The position numbers and the translations under genes are program-made. From contig JAZSOS010000033.1 of assembly GCA_045537045.1 (NCBI GenBank), positions 55,340 to 119,339 of the forward strand: a DNA stretch of 64,000 nucleotides. The letters run 5' to 3'. The DNA comes from SIG480 sp045537045 (lineage in GTDB: Bacteria; Bacillota; Clostridia; Oscillospirales; JAAYXM01). This document shows, in pieces, positions 54,053 through 62,413 of the stretch (position 1 is its first letter; each line of letters starts with the position of its first letter). Under the pieces are notes generated by a model. The model was not told where the DNA came from, did not search any database, and saw nothing but the letters and a program-made list of their open reading frames with translations.

Positions 54053-54299
54053 TAAGAAAATTACATTACCGAAAATTTCTTTGCCAAGGCCCGATAAGGA
54101 AACCGTAAAGAAAGCGTCCGTCTCCGGTGCAGTGCTCGCGGCGGTCGCGGTTTCGTGTGCGCTTCTGCTTTCCGGTACAAACACCCTTCTTTCCGCTCTT
54201 GTCGGAGAGGAAATCCCCCCTGCCGTTATCGACACCGCCGAAAGCGGTGCGGAAAATGCGGCTTTGCCCTCACCCGAAGAGGAGGTGACGGTAAAATGA
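54045..54299 (+). CDS. rnfG: Truncated RnfG-like membrane protein without an FMN domain
   Basis: Only 84 residues, where RnfG normally has ~180-210. The N-terminal cytosolic basic segment and one membrane helix (SVSGAVLAAVAVSCALLLSG, ~25-44) match the start of RnfG, including the ALLLSGTN turn. After a short acidic tail (PSPEEEVTVK) the frame stops, so the periplasm-side FMN-binding domain with its S-G-A-T attachment site is missing. Translation is coupled on both sides: it overlaps rnfD by 8 nt and rnfE by 4 nt, which argues that it is a maintained gene and not debris. Confidence 0.8.
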   Translation: MSDKKITLPKISLPRPDKETVKKASVSGAVLAAVAVSCALLLSGTNTLLSALVGEEIPPAVIDTAESGAENAALPSPEEEVTVK

Positions 54300-54904
54300 A
54301 AAAGCTTTTCCCGTTTTTAAAAACAAATGTCTTTACAGAAAACACCTCTGTTCTTCTGCTTATGGGGCTAGCCCCACTTCTCGGCGGCACAAAAACGCTT
54401 GCGGGCGGAATTGTTCTTGGTTTGTGTGCGATTTTTGTTCTTGTACTTACCGGTGTTTCCGTGTCGCTCACCGACAGGCTTATCCCCGCATCGGTAAAGA
54501 ATATCTCGTTTATGATAATTGCCGCATTTTTCGTCACGCTGTGTGAAATTTTACTTAGTTTTTTCCTTCCGCAGATACGCGACGGTCTCGGAATATATCT
54601 TCCGCTTTTTACCGTAAGCGGGCTTGCATTCTCCCGCGCACTGAGTGCAGAAGAAGAAACGGTATCTGCCTCGGCACTTGCAGGGCTCGGCACGGGACTC
54701 GGTTTCTTTGCCGTAGCATTGTGTTTATCTTTCGTACGCGAGCTTTTTGGCTCCGGAACACTTTTCGGACTGCGCATAATTCCCGAGCGATATGCAATGG
54801 GTATGCTTCTCTCTCCGGCGGGCTCCCTCGTCCTCTTCGGACTCATAATTGCCGCGGTCAGATACATTATTTCAAAAATAAATAAGGGAGGCAGCGAAAA
54901 ATGA
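54296..54904 (+). CDS. rnfE: Rnf complex subunit E
   Basis: A 202-residue membrane subunit with six helices, one of the antiparallel RnfA/RnfE pair that holds the intramembrane Fe-S centre. The TENTSVLLLMGLAPLLGGT start and the FVTLCEILLSFF stretch hold the conserved cysteine. The ATG at 54296 overlaps the short rnfG stop (ATGA) and has GGAGGTG upstream. The long 5' extension of the frame through rnfG is rejected. Confidence 0.93.
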   Translation: MKKLFPFLKTNVFTENTSVLLLMGLAPLLGGTKTLAGGIVLGLCAIFVLVLTGVSVSLTDRLIPASVKNISFMIIAAFFVTLCEILLSFFLPQIRDGLGIYLPLFTVSGLAFSRALSAEEETVSASALAGLGTGLGFFAVALCLSFVRELFGSGTLFGLRIIPERYAMGMLLSPAGSLVLFGLIIAAVRYIISKINKGGSEK

Positions 54905-55488
54905 CGATTCTTAATCTTCTCACTGTTTCCATCGGTGCGGTGCTTGCTGAAAATCTTGTATTCTCGCATCTTCTGGGAACTCCGGCGTTTATCCGCGATA
55001 CAACGGATATAAAAAGCGCACTGAAGCGCAGCATAGCCGTTGGAATCTTTCTGCCTTTCTTCTCCATTCTCGCATATTTTTTCGATCGGCTTGTCTTTAC
55101 TCCGCTGTCACTTGGTTATATGCGCACGTTTCTTTTTATCATTCTCCTTTGCGGAGGGATGAAAATATGCGAAAATGTGCTTAAAACACGCTTTCCCGCG
55201 CTGTATAAACGCTTCGGCTTATCTTTTGATGAGGTGTGCTTTTCTTCCGTTTTTCTCGGCGTTATGCTCCTTTGCACAAGCTCCGGATACGGATTTCTGG
55301 GTGCGATTTTCTTCGGAATATTCTCAGGAGCAGGCTATATTCTCGCATCTGTACTCTTCGCTGCCATTCGCGAAAACCTGCAGTACACCAACTGCCCGAA
55401 AGTTCTTAGCGGCGAGCCGATGCTTTTTATAACGCTCGGTCTTATCGCGCTTGCTTTTATGGGCTTTTCCGGCATTAAGTTTATATAA
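54901..55488 (+). CDS. rnfA: Rnf complex subunit A
   Basis: A 195-residue membrane subunit homologous to RnfE, with six helices. It begins TILNLLTVSIGAVLAENLVFS; the conserved Cys in the ILLCGGMKICENVLK and SVFLGVMLLCTSSGYGF helices would bind the shared iron centre. Its ATG overlaps the rnfE stop (ATGA). Confidence 0.93.
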   Translation: MTILNLLTVSIGAVLAENLVFSHLLGTPAFIRDTTDIKSALKRSIAVGIFLPFFSILAYFFDRLVFTPLSLGYMRTFLFIILLCGGMKICENVLKTRFPALYKRFGLSFDEVCFSSVFLGVMLLCTSSGYGFLGAIFFGIFSGAGYILASVLFAAIRENLQYTNCPKVLSGEPMLFITLGLIALAFMGFSGIKFI

Positions 55489-55501
55489 GGAGGCGGGAAA
55501 A

Positions 55502-56236
55502 ATGATTTATTTTTTGAGCATCCTCTCAGCGGTCGTGGTCACCTCACTCCTTGCTTTTGCAATCGGCGCAGCAGGTGCTTTTGAGGAAAACTCTGTAAAT
55601 GATGCTGATGTATGTCAGCTTGAAATAACACCGGACGAGCCTGAAAAAGAAAAACTTCGCGCATTTGTCCGCTGTTCCGGTCACGATGCGGAGTATAAAT
55701 ACACATATGCCGGTGCGCGCGACTGCTTTTCCGCGAGCCTTCTTGCGGGCGGAAGCAAAGTGTGTGAATTTTCCTGCCTGGGGCTTGGCTCCTGTGCCGC
55801 AGTCTGCCTGCACAACGCGATATCCATTGTCTCGGGTGTTGCTGAGGTTGATGCGGAAAAGTGCGACGGCTGCGGAAAATGTGAAGAGGTTTGTCCACGC
55901 GGCGTTATCTCTCTCATTCCGTACGGAAGCGAATACAACGTGCGCTGTTCAAACCGTTCACTCGGCTCTCTTACGCGCAAGATATGCGAAGCCGGATGTA
56001 TAGGATGCCACGCTTGTGAGAAAACTTGTAATTACGGTGCAATTAAGATTATTGAAAGTCTCGCATATATTGATTTTTCAAAATGTACTTCCTGCGGCGA
56101 ATGCGCAAACGTATGCCCGCGCGGTATTATAACCGCACCGCCTGCAGAGGAAGAGGAATTTGATGAAACAGAGTATTTCAGGCTCAGTGCGGAGACCGCG
56201 GATGCAGAAACTGCAGAAGATGCGGTATCGCAGTAA
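55502..56236 (+). CDS. rnfB: Rnf complex subunit B, lacking the N-terminal Fe-S domain
   Basis: A 244-residue ferredoxin-type subunit that accepts electrons from reduced ferredoxin. After the membrane helix (~3-25) the usual ~60-residue domain with an NCGACGYPGC cluster is absent: only Cys38 occurs before the DCFSASLLAGGSKVC segment. The later clusters are intact: C88/C92/C98/C102, C121-C124-C127-C131, C166-C169-C172-C176 and C195-C198-C201-C205. An acidic C-terminal tail follows. AAGGAGG precedes the ATG, 13 nt after rnfA. Confidence 0.9.
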   Translation: MIYFLSILSAVVVTSLLAFAIGAAGAFEENSVNDADVCQLEITPDEPEKEKLRAFVRCSGHDAEYKYTYAGARDCFSASLLAGGSKVCEFSCLGLGSCAAVCLHNAISIVSGVAEVDAEKCDGCGKCEEVCPRGVISLIPYGSEYNVRCSNRSLGSLTRKICEAGCIGCHACEKTCNYGAIKIIESLAYIDFSKCTSCGECANVCPRGIITAPPAEEEEFDETEYFRLSAETADAETAEDAVSQ

Positions 56237-56263
56237 AAATTTTTGCGGAGGTGCTCGCTTTTT

Positions 56264-57349
56264 ATGAGAAGAGCAAGAAAACAAAACCGAAGATACAGAG
56301 GTGCAAAAAGCGGCGGTATCGGGGTTCTGATTCCCGTACTCATAGTTCTCTGCGTTATCGCCGCAGGAATTTTGTATTTTGTAAACGACAATATGACCTT
56401 TACGCTTGACGGAACTTTTCTTTCCAGCGCCAAAAAAACGGATCTCCCAGACGATGTTTCCGCAAATCTCATTATTGAATCACCGGAACAAACTCCCGCG
56501 GTGCAGCCGGAGGAGATTTTGCCCGAACCGGAAGAGGAAACTCCCGCTCCGGAAGAAGCTGGTGGTGTCCGTGCTCTTTTCATCCCAATAGGGGAAGTAA
56601 AGAGCGAGGAACTGTTTGCGGCAAAGCTTTCCGAAATTTCTGCGGATAAGAAAATAAACACGCTTGTCCTTGAAGTTAAAGCTGAAGATGGTACCCTTGC
56701 ATTTTCTTCCGATGCTCCGCTTGCGGCTGCCGCCGCGGTATCGGGTGACGACGGTACTCTCTCTCGTGTTATGCAATCGGCAACGGAAAAAGGGTATCGC
56801 GTATCACTTTATATGTCGTGCTTCAAGGATAATGAAGCTGCGCGCAAAAGCCAGGAGGAAAGCGCGCGTACCAAAAACAAGATTATATGGCTTGACAATG
56901 GAAACGTACGGTGGTTATCGGTGTATTCTGACTCCGCACGCGAATATCTCGTTTCTTCAATTAAAAAGCTCTCTTCCCTCTCTCCAGATGAGATAATCCT
57001 TGCTAACGTTTCTTTCCCCGCCGAGGGCAAAACCGAGCTTTTGTCATACGACGAAGGCTCCGGCACGAAGCAGGAAATGCTAAAGCGCTTTATTGCGGAC
57101 GCAAAAACCGCCGCGGGTAATGTTCCCCTTTCGGCGGTGTATGAAAACTATAACGATAGCCGCATCGCAGAAAGCGGGCAGACGCCCGAGCTTTTCTCGG
57201 AATTTGAACGTTTGTATGTTGCAAGTGCGCAGACTAAGTTCAGAAACAGCGGCGACAGTGCACACAAGCTTTTTGACGGAAAGGAAACAAGGCTTATTGT
57301 AATGTCCCCCGCGCCAAGCGAGGATGAGTTTGTTATAAAGAACAGCTAA
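56264..57349 (+). CDS. Membrane-anchored protein with DUF4015-like glycosidase-fold domain
   Basis: A 361-residue protein. A very basic N terminus and one membrane helix (~20-40) anchor it with the bulk outside; a Pro/Glu-rich spacer (~75-100) leads to a domain with VRALFIPIG, INTLVLEVKAEDGTLAF and SPDEIILANVSFP, resembling the TIM-barrel DUF4015 putative glycosyl hydrolases. It may act on the cell wall. It follows rnfB by 27 nt with GGAGGTG upstream, so it seems to be the last gene of the rnf transcript; a link to Rnf is not evident. The hairpin at 57351 closes the unit. Confidence 0.7.
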   Translation: MRRARKQNRRYRGAKSGGIGVLIPVLIVLCVIAAGILYFVNDNMTFTLDGTFLSSAKKTDLPDDVSANLIIESPEQTPAVQPEEILPEPEEETPAPEEAGGVRALFIPIGEVKSEELFAAKLSEISADKKINTLVLEVKAEDGTLAFSSDAPLAAAAAVSGDDGTLSRVMQSATEKGYRVSLYMSCFKDNEAARKSQEESARTKNKIIWLDNGNVRWLSVYSDSAREYLVSSIKKLSSLSPDEIILANVSFPAEGKTELLSYDEGSGTKQEMLKRFIADAKTAAGNVPLSAVYENYNDSRIAESGQTPELFSEFERLYVASAQTKFRNSGDSAHKLFDGKETRLIVMSPAPSEDEFVIKNS

Positions 57350-57350
57350 G

Positions 57351-57391
57351 AAGGGATTGTAGCGAAATGCTTTTTGCTACAATCCCTTTAA
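57351..57391. terminator. AAGGGATTGTAGC hairpin, shared terminator
   Basis: A 13-bp perfect stem (57351-57363 with 57376-57388), T-rich loop. It is nearly identical to the hairpin at 36636-36671 and overlaps the stop codon of the convergent ligase gene. Confidence 0.8.
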
Positions 57392-58180
57392 ACCAGAAAG
57401 ATAATCAACAAACATCGCAACAATGTCCATATCATGCGTAGCATAAAGCATACGCGAGCCTACCACATCTTCAATCTCATTTATAACCGGGGTCCCGTTA
57501 TGATACATTATATCAATTCCGCAATAGTCAAACGGCAAAAGCCCGCAGACGCGCTTTACAATGGAGCACTCTGCATCGGAAAGCTTTTTTGCCTCAACCT
57601 TTCCGCCGAGGGAAAAGTTTGAACGGAAATCTCCTTCTGCGCTCCGAAGCACTGCGGCAACCGGCTCACCGCCGAGGATATACACGCGCATATCATGCCC
57701 TGTTTCTGTCGCGAGCGGCTGGATTACATATTCATCCGGCGCGATTTTTTTTCGTGCCGCGGCGTATTCCTCGTCGTTGTGGATAAGAGTGACGTCCGCC
57801 CCTCCGTGACCACAGCATGGTTTTATAACAACCGGATACTCACGAATTTCCGGCGGGGTATCTTCCGGCAGTGCGGAAATCCACGGGATTACGGGGATGT
57901 TGTTTTCGTGTAGAAACTCATACGTCCGTGCCTTATTGTTGCAAATTTCTGAAACATGTGCGCGGTTTACGCATCGCACGCCTCTTGCCTCAAGCTCTCT
58001 TGATACATCCGGACGCATTGCGCGAACTACTGCAAGGTCAGGTCTTCCTTCAGGAAGTCCGTCATCGCACAGAACCGGAATAAACTCAATTCCCCTTGTC
58101 TTTCCGCGCTCAATATGCATATTTATATATTCGCGGTTGCGCACAGCCCCCGCCTTTTCATATACAAGCCATACGGTCAT
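57377..58180 (-). CDS. RimK-like ATP-grasp ligase (copy A)
   Basis: A 267-residue ATP-grasp enzyme. The N-terminal domain is short; ATP-binding strands appear at YPVVIKPCCGHGGADVTLI (~115-133) and the metal-binding end at FDYCGIDIMYHNGTPVINEIEDVVGSR. RimK-family members join amino acids, often glutamate, to carboxylates on peptides or small molecules. The substrate is unknown. It lies 66 nt downstream of a second, only partly similar ligase and a permease, suggesting a shared pathway. The stop overlaps the repeat hairpin. Confidence 0.85.
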   Translation of the reverse strand: MTVWLVYEKAGAVRNREYINMHIERGKTRGIEFIPVLCDDGLPEGRPDLAVVRAMRPDVSRELEARGVRCVNRAHVSEICNNKARTYEFLHENNIPVIPWISALPEDTPPEIREYPVVIKPCCGHGGADVTLIHNDEEYAAARKKIAPDEYVIQPLATETGHDMRVYILGGEPVAAVLRSAEGDFRSNFSLGGKVEAKKLSDAECSIVKRVCGLLPFDYCGIDIMYHNGTPVINEIEDVVGSRMLYATHDMDIVAMFVDYLSGLKGL

Positions 58181-58217
58181 CGGTTAAATATTCTCCTTTG
58201 CTGATGATTTTCCTTGC

Positions 58218-58248
58218 GATAATACCCCCGCTTTGCGGGGGTATTATC
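58218..58248 (-). terminator. 14-bp palindrome between the two ATP-grasp genes
   Basis: GATAATACCCCCGC-TTT-GCGGGGGTATTATC is perfect over 14 bp and touches the stop codon of copy B. Without a T run on the minus strand it may attenuate rather than end transcription into copy A. Confidence 0.6.
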
Positions 58249-59110
58249 AGTTACATTTATCTATAATATGTGCGGCAATAAGGTCTGCAAGGTCAACGCC
58301 CGTACAGTCATACGTGCTTTTAAAATGAGCGTTTGAATTGACCTCGCAAAGCAGAGGGCCGTCTTTTCCAAAAAGAATATCTATCCCGGCAAAATCAAGA
58401 CCGAGCCGCTGTGCCGCCGCGAGTGCAAGCTCACACTCCGCATCGGTCGGAGAATACGGGAGTGTCCCGCCGCCGAGCGTAACGTTGCTGCGAAAATCCC
58501 CGTTTTGGCTTTGGCGCAGCATTGCCGCACAAACCCTTCCACCGACAACGTTTATGCGAATATCCCGCCCAAAGCTCTCCTTTATGAGCTCCTGAAAGAG
58601 AAGAGGCACACTCTGGTGCGCGGTGGTTATTTTGACAAGCTCGTCAAAATCGCGTGCAAGATATACCTGCGCACCGAACGAGCCGCAAACCTCTTTTACC
58701 ACAATCGGAAACCCAAGCTTTTCAGCAACAGATTTAAGAAATGCCGTGTCGGTAAACCCGATGTTCGGGAATGTCATCGGTGCTATTATCGTTTTCGGAG
58801 ACGGAATATCACCGAGCGCAAGATGCATTTTAGCTTTGTCATCGCATTTTTCGATTGCATCTGCAGAATTTACGCACAAAATCCCTTTTTCTTCAATTGC
58901 GCGGGCAAGTGAGATGTCCTTATCCCAGAATAGAACAAAATCCGGCTTCTCACGAAACGGGATGTCCTCGCCGTGAAGGTGGCAGAGGGATGAATTAGTA
59001 TAGAGCGAGAGGGAAACCTCTCGCTCTGAGAACGCATTTTCAAGCCGCTCATATATATCGCGAAACTTCCCTGTTGCCAGAAAGTTATTTACAACAAGCG
59101 CACCCTTCAT
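58247..59110 (-). CDS. RimK-like ATP-grasp ligase (copy B)
   Basis: A 287-residue ATP-grasp enzyme. FPIVVKEVCGSFGAQVYLA carries the ATP-binding lysine and flexible loop, and LDFAGIDILFGKDGPLLCEVNSNAHF the Mg-binding Glu and Asn. The C terminus differs from copy A: the metal motif EVNSNAHF here is the standard form, whereas A reads EIEDVVGS. They are paralogues with likely different substrates. It begins 6 nt after the permease stop and is cotranscribed with it. Confidence 0.85.
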   Translation of the reverse strand: MKGALVVNNFLATGKFRDIYERLENAFSEREVSLSLYTNSSLCHLHGEDIPFREKPDFVLFWDKDISLARAIEEKGILCVNSADAIEKCDDKAKMHLALGDIPSPKTIIAPMTFPNIGFTDTAFLKSVAEKLGFPIVVKEVCGSFGAQVYLARDFDELVKITTAHQSVPLLFQELIKESFGRDIRINVVGGRVCAAMLRQSQNGDFRSNVTLGGGTLPYSPTDAECELALAAAQRLGLDFAGIDILFGKDGPLLCEVNSNAHFKSTYDCTGVDLADLIAAHIIDKCN

Positions 59111-59116
59111 TGTTTA

Positions 59117-60376
59117 TCACCAGAAGAGCCATACGAGAATATATCCCGCAAGAACAGCAACAAGCGTGAACGGAACACCGATGCGCATAAAGTCGCGTGT
59201 TTTTACCTCGTATCCCTCGCCGCGGAGTATGCCGATACCCGTGATGTTTGCAGATGCGCCGATGGGGCTTAAGTTTCCGCCGAGCGTTGCACCAACGAGA
59301 AGTCCGAACGCAAGAAGAGTAGGCTCCATACCAAGCTGCGAAGAAAGGCTCATGACAACCGGAAGCATTGTTGCAACATACGGAATGTTATCAATGAATG
59401 CCGAAAGAATTACGGATGCCCATACGATAACGGTATAAATTAAGAATTTGTTACTGCCGAGCTTTAAGAAAAGCTGGCTTATCGCGTTTATAACGCCCTT
59501 GTCCTCGATTCCGGCGATAACGACGAAGAGCCCCGCAAGAAGACCAAGGGTGAAAAAGTCTATTTCCTTGAACACATCGCGGATAATGGTTTTGTTTTTC
59601 TTGAATATAAGCTCCCTCAGAACGCCGATTACCATAAGCGCCACGCAAATATACCCGTTTGTCTCCGCTGGCTTGTTGGGGATAAACGACGCAAGGATGA
59701 GGAGAACAATTGTTCCAAGAAGCAGATATGTCGGGAATAGGTCGTGCACCTTGGTGCGGTTGTGTGACTCGATCGGCTGTTTCTCTTTTCTGAAAAGCCA
59801 CATGAGAATGAACGCAGAAACAACAGCACCGGTCTGCACTACCCAGAAAAGACCCGGGGCACCCTTGTACCAGAAGAAGTCAAGAAATGTCATATCAAGC
59901 GCACCGCCAAGGAGAATGGACGTTGTATCGCCGACAAGCGTCGCAGCACCCTGAAGGTTTGACGAAACCGCGATTGAAATAATCATCGCAACGGGATTTA
60001 TCTTAAGCTTTTTTGCAATGTCAAGCGCAACGGGTGCAATCATAAGCACCGTTGCAACGTTATCAACGAACGCAGAGATAATTCCCGCAAAAAGGGATAG
60101 CCAGACAACTGCCCACTTAACGTTCGGAACCTTGTCGATAATGATGTCGGCAAGAAGGTCGGGCATTTTGGACTCAATAAACAGATATACAGTACCCATC
60201 GTACCTGCAATCATCATAAGAACATTCCAGTCAATCGCAGCCCATATCTCCGGAAGCGTGAAACGGCACATTACCGAAAACACAACGGCAGAGCCGATTG
60301 CGATATACGGACGCAGCTTCTGGAAAGTGAAGAGCAGAACGTATGTAATACCAAAAACTATCAGTGCGGGAACCAT
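59117..60376 (-). CDS. SLC13/ArsB-NhaD-type anion permease
   Basis: A 419-residue carrier with ~11 helices. Paired motifs AFVDNVATVLMIAP and AFIDNIPYVATMLP, and GDTTSILLG and GGNLSPIGASANITG, match the ArsB/NhaD subgroup of the ion transporter superfamily. It could move dicarboxylates, arsenite or sodium; sequence alone does not decide. The start ATG has AAAGGAG upstream. It is the first gene of a permease-ligase-ligase operon, so import or export of the ligase substrate is an attractive inference. Confidence 0.88.
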   Translation of the reverse strand: MVPALIVFGITYVLLFTFQKLRPYIAIGSAVVFSVMCRFTLPEIWAAIDWNVLMMIAGTMGTVYLFIESKMPDLLADIIIDKVPNVKWAVVWLSLFAGIISAFVDNVATVLMIAPVALDIAKKLKINPVAMIISIAVSSNLQGAATLVGDTTSILLGGALDMTFLDFFWYKGAPGLFWVVQTGAVVSAFILMWLFRKEKQPIESHNRTKVHDLFPTYLLLGTIVLLILASFIPNKPAETNGYICVALMVIGVLRELIFKKNKTIIRDVFKEIDFFTLGLLAGLFVVIAGIEDKGVINAISQLFLKLGSNKFLIYTVIVWASVILSAFIDNIPYVATMLPVVMSLSSQLGMEPTLLAFGLLVGATLGGNLSPIGASANITGIGILRGEGYEVKTRDFMRIGVPFTLVAVLAGYILVWLFW

Positions 60377-60564
60377 TCTAAAGCAACTCCTTTATTTTTA
60401 CAAATCTTTATAAAGTATACCATAATGCGGCAAAATATGCAAGAAAAAGACTGCCGCCGGCGCATTGTTTGCCTTTATCTCTTTCATTGCCTTTTTCTCC
60501 TTGTCATCTGAATTCATTTACAGCTATGTATTTCGCATAATATTGCTCATAGCTCGAGCCTTCC

Positions 60565-61125
60565 TTATGTATTATCTTTTTGTTGTATAATCTTCTCTGA
60601 TAATCCTCTGTTCTGTACGCCGAGACCTCCCTGGTTGAAATCCAGTCTTATCATAGCAACTGCGATTGATACCATTACCAAAACATTCCCAATCACGGAA
60701 CTGTAAGCTGAGTTTGCGAGATTATAAACAAGCCAGCACGGTGCGGCAAACAGAGAAAGAATTCTTATGTTTTTTTCTTTCGTCAGCCACAAAGCCGTTA
60801 CTTCGCAAATTATTCCGCCTATGGCAAATAAGCTAAAAACATTTTCATACATAGCAATGCCTATTGCCAGCAAAAGAAGATTTGCATCTGCTATTATAAT
60901 CTTAAAATGTCTTTTTACGAAGTCTTTTTCTTTGTGTCGTGCAAAAAAGGATAACAAAAACCCCATAAAATCTAAAACAGCACCCTCAAAAGCCCCAAGA
61001 AAGATGTATTGAAGTATGTACAATGCTCTTGAAATCAGATTGACAACAATAATGTTTCTTCTTGTTTTGAATTGAAAGCTTAAAAGAAATGTTATAACCG
61101 CCAGAACTCCTAAAATATGCGCCAT
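60565..61125 (-). CDS. YgjV family inner-membrane protein (copy 1)
   Basis: A 186-residue hydrophobic protein with about six helices. It fits the YgjV (Imp-YgjV) family in length and in its opening LGVLAVITFLLSFQFKTRRN and CEVTALWLTKE stretches. The function of the family is unknown. The surrounding block (60565-62911) looks more AT-rich than the core genes before it. GAGGTGG lies upstream of the ATG. A second member is at 62990-63535. Confidence 0.75.
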   Translation of the reverse strand: MAHILGVLAVITFLLSFQFKTRRNIIVVNLISRALYILQYIFLGAFEGAVLDFMGFLLSFFARHKEKDFVKRHFKIIIADANLLLLAIGIAMYENVFSLFAIGGIICEVTALWLTKEKNIRILSLFAAPCWLVYNLANSAYSSVIGNVLVMVSIAVAMIRLDFNQGGLGVQNRGLSEKIIQQKDNT

Positions 61126-61170
61126 GTATAAAATCCACCTCTGTTTACAATAACTTTGCCTATTCTTCTT

Positions 61171-61650
61171 TTAACTGCTTTTGAGCAATTGCCATTTCTC
61201 AACAAGCCGTTCTATGGACCACGCAGCATTTGCAGGAGATGTGGACGGCAGGCATACAGCATCTCTGTTTATCTGATCTTTCATATACTTTTTAAAGTAT
61301 TTTTCTGCAGTTTTTCCGTTAACGAAAATCTGCCTGATATCAGCTTTATTCAGAATCCTTGAAATGTCATTTACTTTTACATTTTTAATAGAGCTGTCCG
61401 AGCTTCCTTTTATCTCGCACGATGCGATAACATCCCAAAGCGCAATGCCGTTTTTAAACAAAAACTGCTTCTTTTCTTCAATAGTCTCAGGTTTATCGCA
61501 TTCGAATACAGCGGAAATTACTTTCCAGAAGCGATTTTGCGGATGCCCGTAAAAAAACATTTGCTCACGGGATTTTACTGAGGGAAAACTGCCCAAAATC
61601 AGAATCTTTGAATCTTTATTATATAAAGGTGGAAATGGATGGTTTATCAT
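61171..61650 (-). CDS. DNA-deoxyinosine (hypoxanthine) glycosylase, UDG superfamily
   Basis: A 159-residue base-excision repair enzyme removing deaminated adenine. The ILILGSFPSVKSRE motif (~17-30), the YGHPQNRFWKV motif (~39-49) and the C-terminal LPSTSPANAAWS element are the signatures of the hypoxanthine DNA glycosylase family (UDG family 6). GAGGTGAC precedes the ATG. It stands between a YgjV gene and an SDR gene on the same strand. Confidence 0.9.
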   Translation of the reverse strand: MINHPFPPLYNKDSKILILGSFPSVKSREQMFFYGHPQNRFWKVISAVFECDKPETIEEKKQFLFKNGIALWDVIASCEIKGSSDSSIKNVKVNDISRILNKADIRQIFVNGKTAEKYFKKYMKDQINRDAVCLPSTSPANAAWSIERLVEKWQLLKSS

Positions 61651-61689
61651 TTTGTCACCTCAGCAAAGGCATATTTCATTCTTGGATTA

Positions 61690-62394
61690 TTACATAAACG
61701 GTTCTTTTGTTTCTCTGTGAAGCTCTATTTCGTCAGCAACCGAGGCGCTCCCACGCATCTTTACAAGATACATAACAGTCTCTGCTATATCTTCAGGAAG
61801 AAGCATCCCCTCGCCTGTTAAATCGGGTCTGGATATCTTAACCATATCAGTAAACACCGCACCCGGACTTATTACGTGAACTCTTACGCCCTTCTTATAG
61901 TATTCCTTACTAAGTACTTTGCTGAAACCGAGCAGAGCGTGCTTTGATGCGGCATACGCACTTTGCAGAGCATATCCCTGATGCGCCGTTACGGATGCAA
62001 TATTGATAATTGTTCCGCAGGATGACTTCATAAGATACGGAAGTGCCATTTTGCACATAAGAAACGGCGCTCTTGCGTTGGTGGCCATAATTTCATCATA
62101 TTCTTCCATCAAAATCTCTTCAAACGCCTTTGACTGTGCAATACCTGCATTGTTAATTAAGAAATCAACGCCACCGTATGTCGCAACAGTTTTGTCAAAC
62201 ACTTCTTTGATGTAATTATCATCGCAAATGTCTCCGGGGAGAATAAGGCATTCTCTGCCGTTTGCTGTTTTTCTGAGCCTCTCTTCGTTTCGTCCCATCA
62301 AAACAAGCTTAAAGCCGCAGGTGAAAAGTGCTTCTGCTATTGCCGAGCCAATTCCGCCCCCTGCACCCGTTATAATGCAAACTTTATCCTTCAT
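61690..62394 (-). CDS. Short-chain dehydrogenase/reductase
   Basis: A 234-residue NAD(P)-dependent SDR. The cofactor motif TGAGGGIGSA is at ~8-17, NNAG at ~80, the active-site serine in NIASVTAHQG and the YxxxK pair in YAASKHAL. Substrate unknown; the classical SDR form covers sugar, steroid and acyl-carrier substrates. The ATG at 62394 has AAAAGGTGATG upstream; an in-frame ATG 36 nt earlier adds a non-conserved lead. Confidence 0.88.
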   Translation of the reverse strand: MKDKVCIITGAGGGIGSAIAEALFTCGFKLVLMGRNEERLRKTANGRECLILPGDICDDNYIKEVFDKTVATYGGVDFLINNAGIAQSKAFEEILMEEYDEIMATNARAPFLMCKMALPYLMKSSCGTIINIASVTAHQGYALQSAYAASKHALLGFSKVLSKEYYKKGVRVHVISPGAVFTDMVKISRPDLTGEGMLLPEDIAETVMYLVKMRGSASVADEIELHRETKEPFM

Positions 62395-62413
62395 AACATC
62401 ACCTTTTGCTTCA

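Noticed and set aside
57377..59110. RiPP cluster around the ATP-grasp genes
   Set aside because: No short precursor frame with a ribosome site was found within the operon or its gaps; the 51-aa peptide gene is ~7 kb away on the other strand.
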